A DNA stretch of 64,000 bases from Desulfosediminicola ganghwensis (GCF_005116675.2 NZ_CP050699.1:4583001-4647000); one strand, 5' to 3'; shown: positions 23,336-33,024, counted from the first letter of the stretch. Translations and numbers: made by a program. Notes: generated by a model not told the origin, from the sequence alone.

Positions 23336-23734
23336 CTATTGCTTTTCCCAAATCTTGCGAATCTTTTCTATTACATCGACCACATTCAGGCGTAAAAATC
23401 CTAGCGATATTTCTTTACCGAACATTGAAATCAGTAATAACTCATCGTCGATCTTGCTAAAATGGATATTGGAATCCTGACCTTTATGGAAAAGTAATGA
23501 AAACTCCTGTTCACCAACAAGTTTGGCCATTGCATCTACAGTGGCAAAATTTCCGGCAGCCAGTGCCGCAAAGGAGTAAACGTCATACTTGTTTTCACCG
23601 TTATCTTTCGCAGTGATGATGTTTCCTGCCATGTCAATTATGATCACACAATCGACACCAAGACTGATCAGCTTATCTGCTAATAGAGTATCTATCTGTT
23701 CTAATTGTTCCTGACTGACAATCCCATAATTCAT
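23336..23734 (-). CDS. Roadblock/LC7 domain protein (MglB-like)
   Basis: 132-residue roadblock-fold protein: a long first helix (SQEQLEQIDTLLADKLISLG), then CVIIIDMAGNIITA, a helix FAALAAGNFATVDAMAKLVG and a final sheet and helix. MglB proteins of this fold dimerise and stimulate MglA GTPase activity. It precedes the MglA-like gene on the same strand, so the two probably act together, with the 940-residue protein as a third member. Confidence 0.85.
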   Translation of the reverse strand: MNYGIVSQEQLEQIDTLLADKLISLGVDCVIIIDMAGNIITAKDNGENKYDVYSFAALAAGNFATVDAMAKLVGEQEFSLLFHKGQDSNIHFSKIDDELLLISMFGKEISLGFLRLNVVDVIEKIRKIWEKQ

Positions 23735-24287
23735 GCTGCTTACCTCTTCGTGGTTGGGGGCATATGGTACGGTTTGCTGTTATTTCCTTGGTGTCTGTAA
23801 TACCGTGTAATACACGGAAATGGTGACAGGATATGCAATGAAAATTCTCATTCGGGTTATAACCTCTAACTTAAGCCGAACATCACCCGGTCTACATGAA
23901 CTCACCTCCCCTCACTTCTGCAAATTTCACTAACAGTATGAAGCCCGCCAGGGCCGGAAGGTAGTTAAAACTTGCTGAAAGGACTATACGATAGTTTTTT
24001 TGGTATATGAAGATATTTTTTTCTTTTCTTTCAAATTCATACGCCGGTTATCAGTGGTCCCTGCCCCTCGCCCATCGCGTTTCCTATCTGATTTTTTTCA
24101 TATCGACCCATAAAGGCAAAATGGTTCTCTCTTCTCGATCGACTTATATTAAATTCGTGTTGAGTTTCCTACTGGCCACTTTCAATTCGCGGAATATGCG
24201 CTTATAGTAGCGGCGATCTTTTATTAATAAACCAACACGCCGTACAACATTATCAGGCGCTGTTACCTTATAAATGGAGTAAACGTA
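23735..24287. other. Divergent intergenic region between the roadblock gene and tatD
   Basis: About 550 bases with no credible gene; a 66-residue ORF at 24007 lacks a ribosome binding site and coding character. A perfect dyad CCGTGT-aat-ACACGG sits at 23803-23817, about 70 bases upstream of the roadblock start, and is a candidate operator. Confidence 0.45.
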
Positions 24288-25130
24288 GTGTCTAAACGAA
24301 AAATTATTTTCCCTGAACTTTCCAGTGGGGTTAAACTTATAGATACCCATTGTCACCTCGACATGGATGCATACCAGGAAGATTTTGATGAGGTGCTGGC
24401 CCGTGCTGAACAACACGGAATAGGTCATATCATAACTATAGGTATCGACCTGCAAAGCTCGATAAGAGCCACAGAACTTGCTGCCGCCCATCAGAACATC
24501 TCCGCCACCATCGGCATACACCCCCATGATGTCGACAACGTTACCGATAAAACCTACCTGGCACTTGGAGACCTGGTGGAAAAACAGAGAGAACACATAG
24601 TCGGCTATGGAGAAATCGGCCTTGATTATGTAAAAGAGTATTCAGCGGCAGACAATCAACGTCGTCACTTTGCCAGACAGCTCTCTTTTGCCAGAGAACT
24701 CGGACTGCCGATCGTGATTCACGACAGGGAAGCACACCAGGATACCCTCAAGCTCCTCAAAGAATCCGGCGCGACAGAAAACGGCGGTATTATGCACTGT
24801 TTTTCAGGTGACATCGGTCTTGCCCGGGAGGTTATTGACCTTGGTCTTCATATTTCACTCCCCGGCGTAGTCACTTTTAAAAATGCTACTGAACTTCAGC
24901 ACGTCGCCAGGGAAATACCGCTTGAGTCGCTGCTGGTTGAAACGGACGGCCCCTTCCTGTCTCCTCACCCCCTGCGAGGTAAACGAAATGAGCCGGGCAA
25001 TGTCATTTTCACCGCAGCCTGTATTGCAGAACTGCGTGGCATGGATTTAGACGACATCGCCAGGCAGACGACCCGTAACGCCATCAGGGTGTTTCAACTC
25101 AATCTGCCAACAACAGGAAAATCACAATGA
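24288..25130 (+). CDS. tatD: TatD-family metal-dependent hydrolase (DNase)
   Basis: 280-residue TIM-barrel hydrolase. IDTHCHLD carries the HxH metal motif (His21, His23), GYGEIGLDY supplies the Glu ligand, and VIHDREAHQD and HCFSGD the later His residues. LVETDGPFLSPHP is the family signature. TatD/YcfH proteins are metal-dependent nucleases linked to DNA repair or RNA quality control. The start is GTG 24288 with an upstream GGAG. It overlaps yggS by four bases. Confidence 0.9.
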   Translation: MSKRKIIFPELSSGVKLIDTHCHLDMDAYQEDFDEVLARAEQHGIGHIITIGIDLQSSIRATELAAAHQNISATIGIHPHDVDNVTDKTYLALGDLVEKQREHIVGYGEIGLDYVKEYSAADNQRRHFARQLSFARELGLPIVIHDREAHQDTLKLLKESGATENGGIMHCFSGDIGLAREVIDLGLHISLPGVVTFKNATELQHVAREIPLESLLVETDGPFLSPHPLRGKRNEPGNVIFTAACIAELRGMDLDDIARQTTRNAIRVFQLNLPTTGKSQ

Positions 25131-25816
25131 GCATAGATACAAATCTGAAGGCAATATACGATAAAATTAATACAGTCGCGTTATCTTGCGGGCGTGAACC
25201 TGATGAGGTTCAACTGGTGGCTGTTTCCAAACGCTTCCCCGTAACTGCTATCGAAGAGGCATATGCAGCTGGTCACACCGTTTTTGGTGAGAATTACATT
25301 CAGGAAGCTGAAGAAAAAGCCGCCCAACTCGGCGGCAAATGCACTTTGCACTTCATTGGCCACCTGCAGCGGAATAAAGCAAAAATCGCCGCACGGATCT
25401 TCGATGTCATCGAAACTATCGATAGTTTTAAACTTGCCAATACCCTCAATCGTCATCTTGAAGACCTGGGTCGCTCAATGAAGATCCTGCTGCAGGTCAA
25501 TATAGGGGAAGATGAAAAAAAATCCGGCATGGCAGCACAACAGACGGAGCAGCTCCTTCGCGAGATAGGTCAACTGCCACACCTTGAAGTAATCGGACTG
25601 ATGACCATGCCACCCTTTACCGACGACCCTGAAGATGCACGACCATACTTCAGGCAACTCAAACAACTCGCTGACTCCCTGGCCGGCAAAGGGCTGTTCG
25701 CCAATGAACGCCGGGTTGAACTCTCCATGGGGATGTCGAACGACTATCACGTGGCAATTGAAGAAGGTGCCACTATAATCAGGGTCGGAACCGCAATTTT
25801 TGGCCAGAGAAAGTAG
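25127..25816 (+). CDS. yggS: PLP-binding protein of the YggS/PLPBP family
   Basis: 229-residue pyridoxal-phosphate homeostasis protein. LVAVSKRFP contains the Schiff-base Lys (35). VFGENYIQEAEEK, HFIGHLQRNKAK, and ELSMGMSNDYHVAIEEGATIIRVGTAIFG are family signatures. It has no catalytic activity in known members but balances PLP and affects amino-acid metabolism. Its start overlaps the tatD stop. Confidence 0.93.
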   Translation: MSIDTNLKAIYDKINTVALSCGREPDEVQLVAVSKRFPVTAIEEAYAAGHTVFGENYIQEAEEKAAQLGGKCTLHFIGHLQRNKAKIAARIFDVIETIDSFKLANTLNRHLEDLGRSMKILLQVNIGEDEKKSGMAAQQTEQLLREIGQLPHLEVIGLMTMPPFTDDPEDARPYFRQLKQLADSLAGKGLFANERRVELSMGMSNDYHVAIEEGATIIRVGTAIFGQRK

Positions 25817-25932
25817 AATATTCTTAAACTGCTTTTTTTTAAGCTCATTGTCCGAAATCAAAAGTAAACAGAGTTGACTCAGTTTAATTATTTCATATTT
25901 AACAAAGAACATCAGAATACACGGGAGAAACG

Positions 25933-27243
25933 ATGAGAATCACGATGATCGGCACAGGATATGTCGGCCTTGTAACTGGAACCTGCTTCGCCGAGTTCGG
26001 CCATCACGTCACCTGCGTCGACAAGGACGAGATCAAGATCAAAAAGCTGTTAAACGGTGAGATACCGATATATGAACCGGGCCTTGATCAACTGGTCGAA
26101 AAGAACTTCCAGGAAGGCCGACTCAAATTCACTACCTCCCTCGAGGAGGCAATCCCCCAGGCTGAAGCGATTTTTCTCGCTGTGGGCACCCCAACCAGCC
26201 GCCGTGGCGATGGGTATGCTGATCTCACGTACATCTTTGAGGCTACCCGGGAAATAGCCCCGTTGATTCGGAACTATACAGTAATTGTCGATAAATCCAC
26301 GGTACCAGTTGGTACCGCGGATCAGGTGGCCCGTATTATTCGCGAGGTAAACCCCGAGGCTCAGTTCGACGTTGCCTCCAACCCGGAGTTCTTGCGTGAG
26401 GGAGCCGCAATCAACGACTTTATGCGCCCCGATCGGGTAGTGATAGGCGTTGAAACAGAGGATGCCGAACAGATCCTGAGAGAAGTCTACAAACCTCTCT
26501 ACATCCGTGAGACCCCAATCGTTAAAACCGATATCAGAACCGCCGAGCTGACGAAATACGCAGCAAACGCCTTTCTTGCCACCAAGATCAGCTTCATCAA
26601 CGAGATTGCTCTGCTCTGCGACTCCATCGGAGCAGACGTCACCTCCCTTGCCAAAGGTATCGGCATGGACGGCAGAATCGGCTCAAAGTTCCTCCATCCC
26701 GGTCCCGGTTACGGCGGCAGTTGCTTCCCAAAGGATACCCTGGCACTGATGAGAATCGCCCAGGAACATGGCCAGAGCCTCAGGGTTGTCGAGGCGACCG
26801 TGGAAGTGAACGCCGCCCAAAAAGCCAAGATGGTCAAAAAAATACGCGACGCCCTGGGTGGGAGCGAGGCAGGTAAGACCATCGCCGTGCTTGGGCTTAC
26901 CTTTAAACCTGAAACAGATGATATGCGGGACGCACCCTCTATAACGATATTGCCTGCCCTCATTGAAAAAGGTGCCAAAATCAAAGCCCACGACCCACAG
27001 GGTATGGACGAGGCCAGGCATCTGCTGCCTGCTGCAATCAACTATACCGAAGATGCGTATGATGCCTGCAGAGACGCTGATGCGGTGATCCTCCTGACTG
27101 AATGGAACCAGTACCGGGCCCTTGACCTCGATCAGCTTAAATCAATCATGCGTGGGGACGTCTTCATCGACCTGCGCAATGTCTACCTGCCGGAGCAGGT
27201 TATACGCAAAGGGTTTACCTATACAGGTGTAGGCAGAAGATAA
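25933..27243 (+). CDS. ugd: UDP-glucose 6-dehydrogenase
   Basis: 436-residue enzyme that oxidises UDP-glucose to UDP-glucuronate for surface polysaccharides. It has an N-terminal NAD Rossmann motif (MIGTGYVGLVTGTCFAEFGH), catalytic Cys264 in GYGGSCFPKDT, and a C-terminal UDP-sugar domain with LTFKPETDDMRDAPS. It stands alone, with a bidirectional terminator downstream. No glycosyltransferase genes are in the window. Confidence 0.95.
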   Translation: MRITMIGTGYVGLVTGTCFAEFGHHVTCVDKDEIKIKKLLNGEIPIYEPGLDQLVEKNFQEGRLKFTTSLEEAIPQAEAIFLAVGTPTSRRGDGYADLTYIFEATREIAPLIRNYTVIVDKSTVPVGTADQVARIIREVNPEAQFDVASNPEFLREGAAINDFMRPDRVVIGVETEDAEQILREVYKPLYIRETPIVKTDIRTAELTKYAANAFLATKISFINEIALLCDSIGADVTSLAKGIGMDGRIGSKFLHPGPGYGGSCFPKDTLALMRIAQEHGQSLRVVEATVEVNAAQKAKMVKKIRDALGGSEAGKTIAVLGLTFKPETDDMRDAPSITILPALIEKGAKIKAHDPQGMDEARHLLPAAINYTEDAYDACRDADAVILLTEWNQYRALDLDQLKSIMRGDVFIDLRNVYLPEQVIRKGFTYTGVGRR

Positions 27244-27308
27244 GCTTCAACAGAGTTGCGGCGAAGTTCAGCAGGGTTCCGCCGCAACCTGTTTTAGGGA
27301 AACAAAAA

Positions 27309-27344
27309 AAAATGGCCATATCGCATGTGCGATACGGCCATTTT
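27309..27344. terminator. Bidirectional terminator after ugd
   Basis: AAAATGGCC-(g/t)ATATCGCA and its complement form a long stem around a GTG-like loop (27309-27344), with an A-run before and a T-rich run after. It lies between the convergent ugd and PxxKW genes and can serve both. Confidence 0.85.
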
Positions 27345-27373
27345 CTTTTCCAGAAAACCCTGTGAAAAAGCGA

Positions 27374-27619
27374 TTACTTGCCCTTAGAGGCTCTCTTCGC
27401 TGCCTTCAGTGGGTTAACCCTGACTTTGGTGACAGTGATTTCAGGCTTGGCATGGGTTGCAAAGTTGCAAATCCCCAAACGCCATTTTGCATCAGGGTTC
27501 AGGTAACTCTGACAGAATTTGGAACCTTCTTCTTCAACCATCCTTTCGCAACCGTCGCATTTTTCTACAACAGGTTTGAAATTTCTTTCTTTATAGCTCG
27601 CTGCAGTTTCTTTCTGCAT
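27374..27619 (-). CDS. PxxKW family cysteine-rich protein
   Basis: 81-residue soluble protein with four Cys plus the name-giving motif: KCDGCERM (Cys21, Cys24), KFCQSY, NPDAKW (the PxxKW motif), then GICNFATH. The C-terminus is basic (KAAKRASKGK). Cys spacing suggests a metal or Fe-S site. The family is known mainly from Desulfobacterota and has no assigned function. The start is ATG 27619 with GGAGG upstream. It is a single-gene unit. Confidence 0.8.
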   Translation of the reverse strand: MQKETAASYKERNFKPVVEKCDGCERMVEEEGSKFCQSYLNPDAKWRLGICNFATHAKPEITVTKVRVNPLKAAKRASKGK

Positions 27620-27934
27620 GATAAAAATCCTCCGATTCGATATACAAACCTACACCCATCTGCTAACGAAAAGCAAAAGGACGCGGTCAGCGAACTCGCC
27701 GACCATGGTACAGTTCAGCCGCTCAATTTCAGAACACAACAAATTAACAGATAATCATTTTTCAAACAACACAAAACAGTTTATTTGCAAATTTTCCTCA
27801 ACTCCACCTATAAATTCACTGCACGCTGTCCGTCTTCATGCCCAATCAACACACTACAGAATGTATAATCACAATGCTTACTGCAACGATACAATAATTT
27901 CAACAGGATAAGCAGGCCAAAGATGCTAGTTTTC
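27620..27934. other. Intergenic region between the PxxKW gene and pilC
   Basis: About 310 bases upstream of the pilC promoter candidate. No gene or repeat is recognised; a 97-residue ORF at 27618 has no coding character. It should contain the promoter of the minus-strand PxxKW gene. Confidence 0.4.
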
Positions 27935-27963
27935 TTGTATTCTTTAAAATCTTGTAATATAGT
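27935..27963 (+). promoter_or_regulatory. Candidate promoter of pilC
   Basis: TTGTAT (27935-27940), a 17-base spacer and TATAGT (27958-27963) give a good -10 (5/6) but a poor -35 (3/6). It lies about 90 bases before pilC, which has GGGAGAG as ribosome binding site. Confidence 0.35.
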
Positions 27964-28051
27964 GCCTTGCAAATTCTATCGTTTAGATGTGTTCGATTTC
28001 CATGAGAATTCGTTAGCGACTTTAGTTTAACATATCCACCGGGAGAGAAGC

Positions 28052-29257
28052 ATGCCTGTCTATATTTGGAAAGGAAAAAATTCCTTTGGAGAAAAAAGGA
28101 AAGGAGAAATTGAAGCCCCTGATCAAGCGGCTGCTCTCGCCCAGGTAAAAAGACTGCGTATTACCAACCCAGTCGTCAAGGAAAAGCCTAAAGACCTGTT
28201 TGAAAATGTTGAACTTTTCCAACCTAAGGTTACCGGTAAGGACATTGTTGTCTTTACCCGCCAGATGTCCACCATGATCGATGCTGGTCTGCCTCTCGTG
28301 CAATGCCTGGAAATTCTTGAAAAGCAGCAGAGTAATGCCACTTTCAAAAACGTTCTCAAAGATATCAGGGTCGATGTCGAGTCCGGCTCTACGCTTGCTG
28401 ATTCCATGCGTAAACATCCCAAGGTTTTCGATAAACTATTCACTAATATGATCGAGGCCGGCGAAACCGGTGGTATCCTCGATACGATTCTTTCCCGCCT
28501 GGCCGTTTTCATGGAAAAAGCCATGGCTCTCAAGAAGCGTATCAAAGGCGCCATGACCTATCCGACCATCTGCCTGGCCATCTCCATTCTCATCCTGTCA
28601 GTTATCCTGGTCTTTGTTGTCCCGGTATTTAAATCGATGTTCGCCGACTTTGGGTCCAGCCTGCCGGTTCCAACCCAGATTGTTGTAGATATGAGTGATT
28701 TTTTTAAAAAAAATATCGTCTACATGATAATAGGCCTGGTGCTCAGTGGTGTAATATTCAAAAAAATCTACTCCACCGACAAAGGTTCCTTGTTTTTCGA
28801 TAAGATGTTCCTGCAGATGCCGGTGGTCGGTGTTCTTCTTCGCAAAGTTGCTGTAGCCAAGTTTACCCGCACCCTGAGCACCATGCTCCAATCGGGTGTT
28901 CCGATTCTTGAAGCGCTGCAGGTTGTGGCCAGGACCGCAGGAAATAGAATTATTGAAAGAGCTGTTTTTCGTGTAGGTGACTCCATTGCTGAAGGTCGTC
29001 CTATCGCAGAACCACTTGAGGAAAGTGGTGTCTTTCCCAATATGGTCGTGCAAATGATCAATGTCGGCGAGTCAGTCGGTGCTCTTGACACAATGCTAGA
29101 AAAGATTGCCGACTTCTATGACGAGGAGGTTGATCAAGCCGTTGACAATCTCACCGCAATGATCGAGCCTTTCATGATGGTCTTTCTCGGTGGTATGATC
29201 GGTGGACTGGTTGTCGCCATGTATCTGCCGATCTTTAAGATGGCCAGCGTTGTCTAG
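28052..29257 (+). CDS. pilC: Type IV pilus assembly inner-membrane protein
   Basis: 401-residue platform protein of the type II secretion F family. Two T2SF domains (about 65-190 and 270-392) each carry the DAGLPLVQCLEIL / QSGVPILEALQVV helix. Membrane segments are at TICLAISILILSVILVFVV, around MIIGLVLSGVIF, and at the C-terminus (MVFLGGMIGGLVVAMYLPIF). The N-terminal MPVYIWKGKNSFGEKRKGEIEA strand is typical. PilC passes force from the assembly ATPase to the growing pilus. No pilB, pilT, pilD or pilin gene is adjacent, so it is detached from the usual cluster. Confidence 0.93.
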   Translation: MPVYIWKGKNSFGEKRKGEIEAPDQAAALAQVKRLRITNPVVKEKPKDLFENVELFQPKVTGKDIVVFTRQMSTMIDAGLPLVQCLEILEKQQSNATFKNVLKDIRVDVESGSTLADSMRKHPKVFDKLFTNMIEAGETGGILDTILSRLAVFMEKAMALKKRIKGAMTYPTICLAISILILSVILVFVVPVFKSMFADFGSSLPVPTQIVVDMSDFFKKNIVYMIIGLVLSGVIFKKIYSTDKGSLFFDKMFLQMPVVGVLLRKVAVAKFTRTLSTMLQSGVPILEALQVVARTAGNRIIERAVFRVGDSIAEGRPIAEPLEESGVFPNMVVQMINVGESVGALDTMLEKIADFYDEEVDQAVDNLTAMIEPFMMVFLGGMIGGLVVAMYLPIFKMASVV

Positions 29258-29293
29258 AGCCAACAATAACACATCATCTTTTCTTCGTGTGCC

Positions 29294-29340
29294 ACCACTG
29301 GAGCATCTCTGCTCATCCGATATTCGCTCCAGTGGTTTTG
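29294..29340 (+). terminator. Terminator after pilC
   Basis: ACCACTGGAGC (29294-29304) pairs with GCTCCAGTGGT (29326-29336), a perfect eleven-base stem with a 21-base loop and a short TTTT. The remainder of 29258-29709 is AT-rich and shows no gene. Confidence 0.6.
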
Positions 29341-29709
29341 AACCTGACCAACTCTTTTTTCATTTCAATGAATAAAAATAATTATTTTTTTTTGTATCTA
29401 CCTCCCGGCTAATTTCCAGACACTTCCACACTCTACCTGAGAGGTATCATTTCTCCCCCAGACCCTCAAAACCCTCTCATTTTTGGCCGCTTGCTTACCA
29501 TCTGTATTATCGTCCTAACTACTATTTTCCATAGCGTTTTCCGATTCAGGCGTTAAAAGTTCATCTTTCCAGCCATGGCACTTTGTGGTACAATGTCTAT
29601 ATGTTACTGGGAAGGAATAGATAGTACAATCTCTACGGTAATCCTTCTCATCCGCATTTAAGTCTGCGGTAATTCCGTGAAAATTTTTTAATTTATTTGC
29701 TAGGCAACA

Positions 29710-29737
29710 TTGACTTTATGAATCGAACGGATATCAT
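29710..29737 (+). promoter_or_regulatory. Sigma70-type promoter of the IHF/HU gene
   Basis: TTGACT (29710-29715), a 16-base spacer and TATCAT (29732-29737), five of six matches in each box, 45 bases before the start codon. Confidence 0.55.
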
Positions 29738-29781
29738 AATTACAGGTTGCAGAACTATTACAGCATATTAAGGAGGAAGAT

Positions 29782-30072
29782 ATGACTCTCACTAAAGCTG
29801 ATATCGTACAACAGGTTTACAAAAATCACGAGGGGCTGACCAAGGCTCAAGCGACTGAATCTGTTGAAGCATTCTTGAGGATCTCAAAACACGCGTTAAT
29901 CGATGGTTCAGACCTTTTACTCAGCGGGTTTGGCAAGTTTAACGTAAAAGATAAAAGCTCCAGAAGAGGTCGTAATCCACAAACCGGAGATGAACTCACT
30001 CTTGATGCACGGCGAGTAGTTACCTTTAAGCCGTCCGGAATCTTACGTGACAAGATTAATTCAACCAATTAA
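29782..30072 (+). CDS. ihfA: IHF alpha-like nucleoid DNA-bending protein
   Basis: 96-residue HU/IHF family protein: TLTKADIVQQVYKNHEGLTKAQA helix pair, GSDLLLSGFGKFNVKDK, then RRGRNPQTGDELTLDARRVVTFKPS, which contains the RNPxTG DNA-intercalating arm. Sequence details are closer to IHF alpha than to HU, but this distinction is uncertain. A strong AGGAGGA precedes ATG 29782. It is monocistronic with a good promoter. Confidence 0.85.
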   Translation: MTLTKADIVQQVYKNHEGLTKAQATESVEAFLRISKHALIDGSDLLLSGFGKFNVKDKSSRRGRNPQTGDELTLDARRVVTFKPSGILRDKINSTN

Positions 30073-30250
30073 ACAGTCGCCTGCAACCTAATCAGATAAT
30101 ATCTCCCCTTGCTATTTTGATGTTCCTGTCTAGGCCTGTTGTGATATAACAGGCCCAGCCAGGAATTATCATTTTCAGCCTTTGTAAATCTGAATTATCC
30201 CAGCGATTATTTGCTCATGCTCAATTAACTCTCCGACCATTACCATAATT

Positions 30251-31210
30251 ATGCACGTGCAATTCAGCTGTCAGCCCCTTCCAATTGGCGCCCTTAGTCT
30301 CTCCTCGACCTAGGACATTCATCCATTTCTCGATACCAATGCCCCTATTCTACAGGCCGCTTCGTCCATCAAAAGGCTGGGCCAGGTATATCTGCCTTTT
30401 GTACACCAGCAAGAGAATGGCGGCTATGAACCAGTGACAGGTACACGGGAAATATCTGCGCTGAGGGACTTGGGTACCATTGATACCGTACAATGCAGGG
30501 TATTACCGACTCATATCGAAAATGAGAATCTTCTTAATTGTATTTATGAAGAATACTCCAGTAGGATTGGTCAACTCTCTCCTATTGAAATGGCACACTT
30601 CCACGCACTGTGCGAACGCGATTTGGATGAGGAACAACATGAGCTATATTAGGCGGCCAATGACATTCCAGGAAAGCCGCATCTCGTCAGACGTGCGCTT
30701 GATCTTCTCAAGCTTTCACCTGCCATGCAGGCGGGATTACATACAGGTGCCCTGGCAGAAAACAGCGCCCGGGAACTGCTTCGCCTGAAACCTGCAGACA
30801 GGGATGCCTGCTTCCAGCTCTTTCAAACATTACAGCTTGGAGGCGGAAAACAGCACAGAATGCTTATGCTGTTACGTGATCTTGCGGGCCGCAACGGATG
30901 CACCATTTCTGATTTTATTGACAGCCCGGTTATAAAGGAAGTCCTGGAACATCACGAGATGAGTACCCCGCAAAAAGCGCACTCTTTATTGCAGCAACTT
31001 CAAATACTTCAATCCCCGACACTCTCGGAGGCAGAAGAGCAGTTTGAACTGTGGCGAGCACAACTACCGCTATCCCGGAATTGCACAATCGAACACAGCA
31101 CATCTTTTGAACAGGACCAGGTCACTCTGCGCGTGACCTTTGAAAATAGAAGTGGACTTGAGAGGGCTCTCCCCACTATAAATTCGGTTCTGCAGGACCC
31201 GGAGGATTAG
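30251..31210 (+). pseudogene. ParB-like partition/nuclease family gene with two in-frame amber codons
   Basis: A single reading frame runs from about ATG 30251 to TAG 31208-31210, broken only by TAG at 30311-30313 and TAG at 30650-30652; no frameshift is needed. The frame between them reads as a ParB N-terminal domain (APILQAASSIKRLGQVYLPF, then GGYEPVTGTREISALRDLG). The part after the second amber reads as the helix-turn-helix region (LSPAMQAGLHTGALAENSAR) and a C-terminal domain with no recognised fold. No ribosome binding site precedes ATG 30251. The simplest reading is a pseudogene with two nonsense mutations; suppression is a remote alternative, since TAG also ends normal genes here. Confidence 0.7.
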
Positions 31211-31292
31211 TTCAGAGGTATTATCAGGGGGAACTGGTTAGAGGTATTCATTCAAGCAAACAGAGGAAAGAGCCGACTGCCAATAAACCACT

Positions 31293-32405
31293 CTATCCGG
31301 GGTAATGCATCTCACCCGCAATCAGGACGTCATCCCCCAGGGTGGTATGGCGCACATTCTGTAAAGATACTGAGCTATTGCGGTCTGCGGCCTCATAGCC
31401 GGTTACGAGGGAAACCCCTTTGTCACCGGCAAATCTTGGGGCAACAAAAAGATAGGCATAATCATATAATTTCTGCCTGAGCATTGCACCATGAATCGCT
31501 GCGCCGCCTTCAACAAACACAGAATTCACCCCATTCCTGCCAAGCACCGCCACAACTTCAGGCAAGGCAAGTCCTGTTTCATTACCTTGAACCGAAAATA
31601 CCCGCACACCTTTTGACTCCAATTGCGCCCGTTTACCGCTATCGGCGTCATGACTGCAAAAAACCCATGCCTGGGCCTGAGACTCTATACTAAACGATTT
31701 TGCTTCAATTGGCAGACGCAGTGTTCTATCGAGGATCACCCTGATGGGATCTTTACCATCCCCCTGCTTCAGTCTGGTGGTCAGAGACGGGTTATCAATT
31801 GCCACGGTTTCGCTGCCGACCAAAATTGCATCGTGGATATTACGCAATTCATGAACCTTCTCACCAGATAAAGCACCTGTAATCCAGCCGCTATTTCCCT
31901 GTTGATAGTTGAGCCTCCCATCGAGGGATACTCCGGCTTTCATTACCATCCATGGCAGACCAGTGGTGACGTGCTTGATAAATGGTCTGTTGATTTCCTG
32001 GCATTCCTCTTCCAGAATCCCGCTCACAACCGTGATGTCGTGATCTCGAAGATAGTCTATACCGGTACCGTCAACTAAGGGGTTCGGATCTGTCATGCCT
32101 ACAACCACCCTTGAAATACCTGCCCTGGCAACTGCATGACTGCACGGCGGAGTTTTTCCGGTATGGTTACATGGTTCAAGGGTGACGTACATCGTAGCGC
32201 CACGAGCTGCGTCTCCTGCTGCCCGAAGCGCGTGGATTTCTGCATGCGGTGTCCCTGCCTTTTTGTGATACCCGGTTGCTATAATTTTACCATCAGCAAC
32301 AATAACAGCACCAACACAGGGATTTGGGGAAGTTCTGCCAAGACCTTTGCGAGCCTCGCCTATGGCAAGTCGCATAAACTGCTTGTCGTTATTTTCAGTG
32401 TTCAT
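31293..32405 (-). CDS. ribD: Bifunctional riboflavin deaminase/reductase
   Basis: 370-residue enzyme of riboflavin synthesis with an N-terminal deaminase and C-terminal reductase. Zinc ligands are His54 in HAEIHAL (with catalytic Glu56), Cys79 and Cys88 in PCNHTGKTPPC. The reductase part starts near GLPWMVMKAGVSLDGRL. ATG at 32405 lies inside the end of nrdR, overlapping by eleven bases, so the two are translationally coupled. Other rib genes are not in the window. Confidence 0.93.
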   Translation of the reverse strand: MNTENNDKQFMRLAIGEARKGLGRTSPNPCVGAVIVADGKIIATGYHKKAGTPHAEIHALRAAGDAARGATMYVTLEPCNHTGKTPPCSHAVARAGISRVVVGMTDPNPLVDGTGIDYLRDHDITVVSGILEEECQEINRPFIKHVTTGLPWMVMKAGVSLDGRLNYQQGNSGWITGALSGEKVHELRNIHDAILVGSETVAIDNPSLTTRLKQGDGKDPIRVILDRTLRLPIEAKSFSIESQAQAWVFCSHDADSGKRAQLESKGVRVFSVQGNETGLALPEVVAVLGRNGVNSVFVEGGAAIHGAMLRQKLYDYAYLFVAPRFAGDKGVSLVTGYEAADRNSSVSLQNVRHTTLGDDVLIAGEMHYPG

Positions 32406-32865
32406 CTTCACGTCTGGAATCAAGCAATGTCTTCAGCTCTTCCATAAATTCGCTGACATCCTTGAATTGTCTGTATACTGAAGCAAAACGGACATAGGCA
32501 ACCTCATCAAGCTTGGAAAGTTCCTCCATAGCCCATTCTCCGAGGATTTTGGAAGAAACCTCCTTGGCACCAATATCCTGAAGACGATGTTCAATATCAT
32601 CAACAAATTCATCTATCCTGTCACGACTGATAGGTCGCTTTTCACAAGCTTTCTCAAGTCCGACAGCCATTTTATGCCTGTCCCAGGATTCACGCCTGCC
32701 ATCCTTTTTCACCAGAACTGGCATCATAACTTCAAGCCGTTCATAGGTGGTAAAACGTTGATCGCAGTCGAGACATGAACGTCTTCTACGCGTTATAGTA
32801 CAATCTTTATTCAGCCTTGAATCGATAACTTTGTTATCCAGATGTCCACAATACGGGCATTTCAT
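32395..32865 (-). CDS. nrdR: Transcriptional repressor NrdR
   Basis: 156-residue regulator of ribonucleotide reductase genes. An N-terminal zinc ribbon (Cys3, Cys6, Cys31, Cys34 in MKCPYCG...CLDCDQRF) is followed by an ATP-cone domain beginning VMMPVLVKKDGRRE. Length and layout are those of the family. It is coupled to ribD, a pairing seen in many bacteria. Target nrd genes are outside the window. Confidence 0.95.
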   Translation of the reverse strand: MKCPYCGHLDNKVIDSRLNKDCTITRRRRSCLDCDQRFTTYERLEVMMPVLVKKDGRRESWDRHKMAVGLEKACEKRPISRDRIDEFVDDIEHRLQDIGAKEVSSKILGEWAMEELSKLDEVAYVRFASVYRQFKDVSEFMEELKTLLDSRREDEH

Positions 32866-33024
32866 AATGTGACCTCCTCAGGTCTTCACCGGGCCTCAAT
32901 CCCCAATGAAATCTTAAAAGCTTCACTGCACTCACATTCCTTAAAGATATAAGAACAATTTCAAGCCCGTCCCCCCGTTTCATCCGCATAAACGGTCATA
33001 TACCAGATTGGCTATGCAAACCAT

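Noticed and set aside
24007-24207. 66-residue plus-strand ORF before tatD
   Set aside because: No ribosome binding site and no coding character or neighbour support.
30251-31210. Pyrrolysine-containing ParB-like protein
   Set aside because: TAG is the normal stop of several genes here (pilC, ilvB, yggS), no pyl genes are seen, and ParB proteins are not known to use pyrrolysine; kept only as a remote option.
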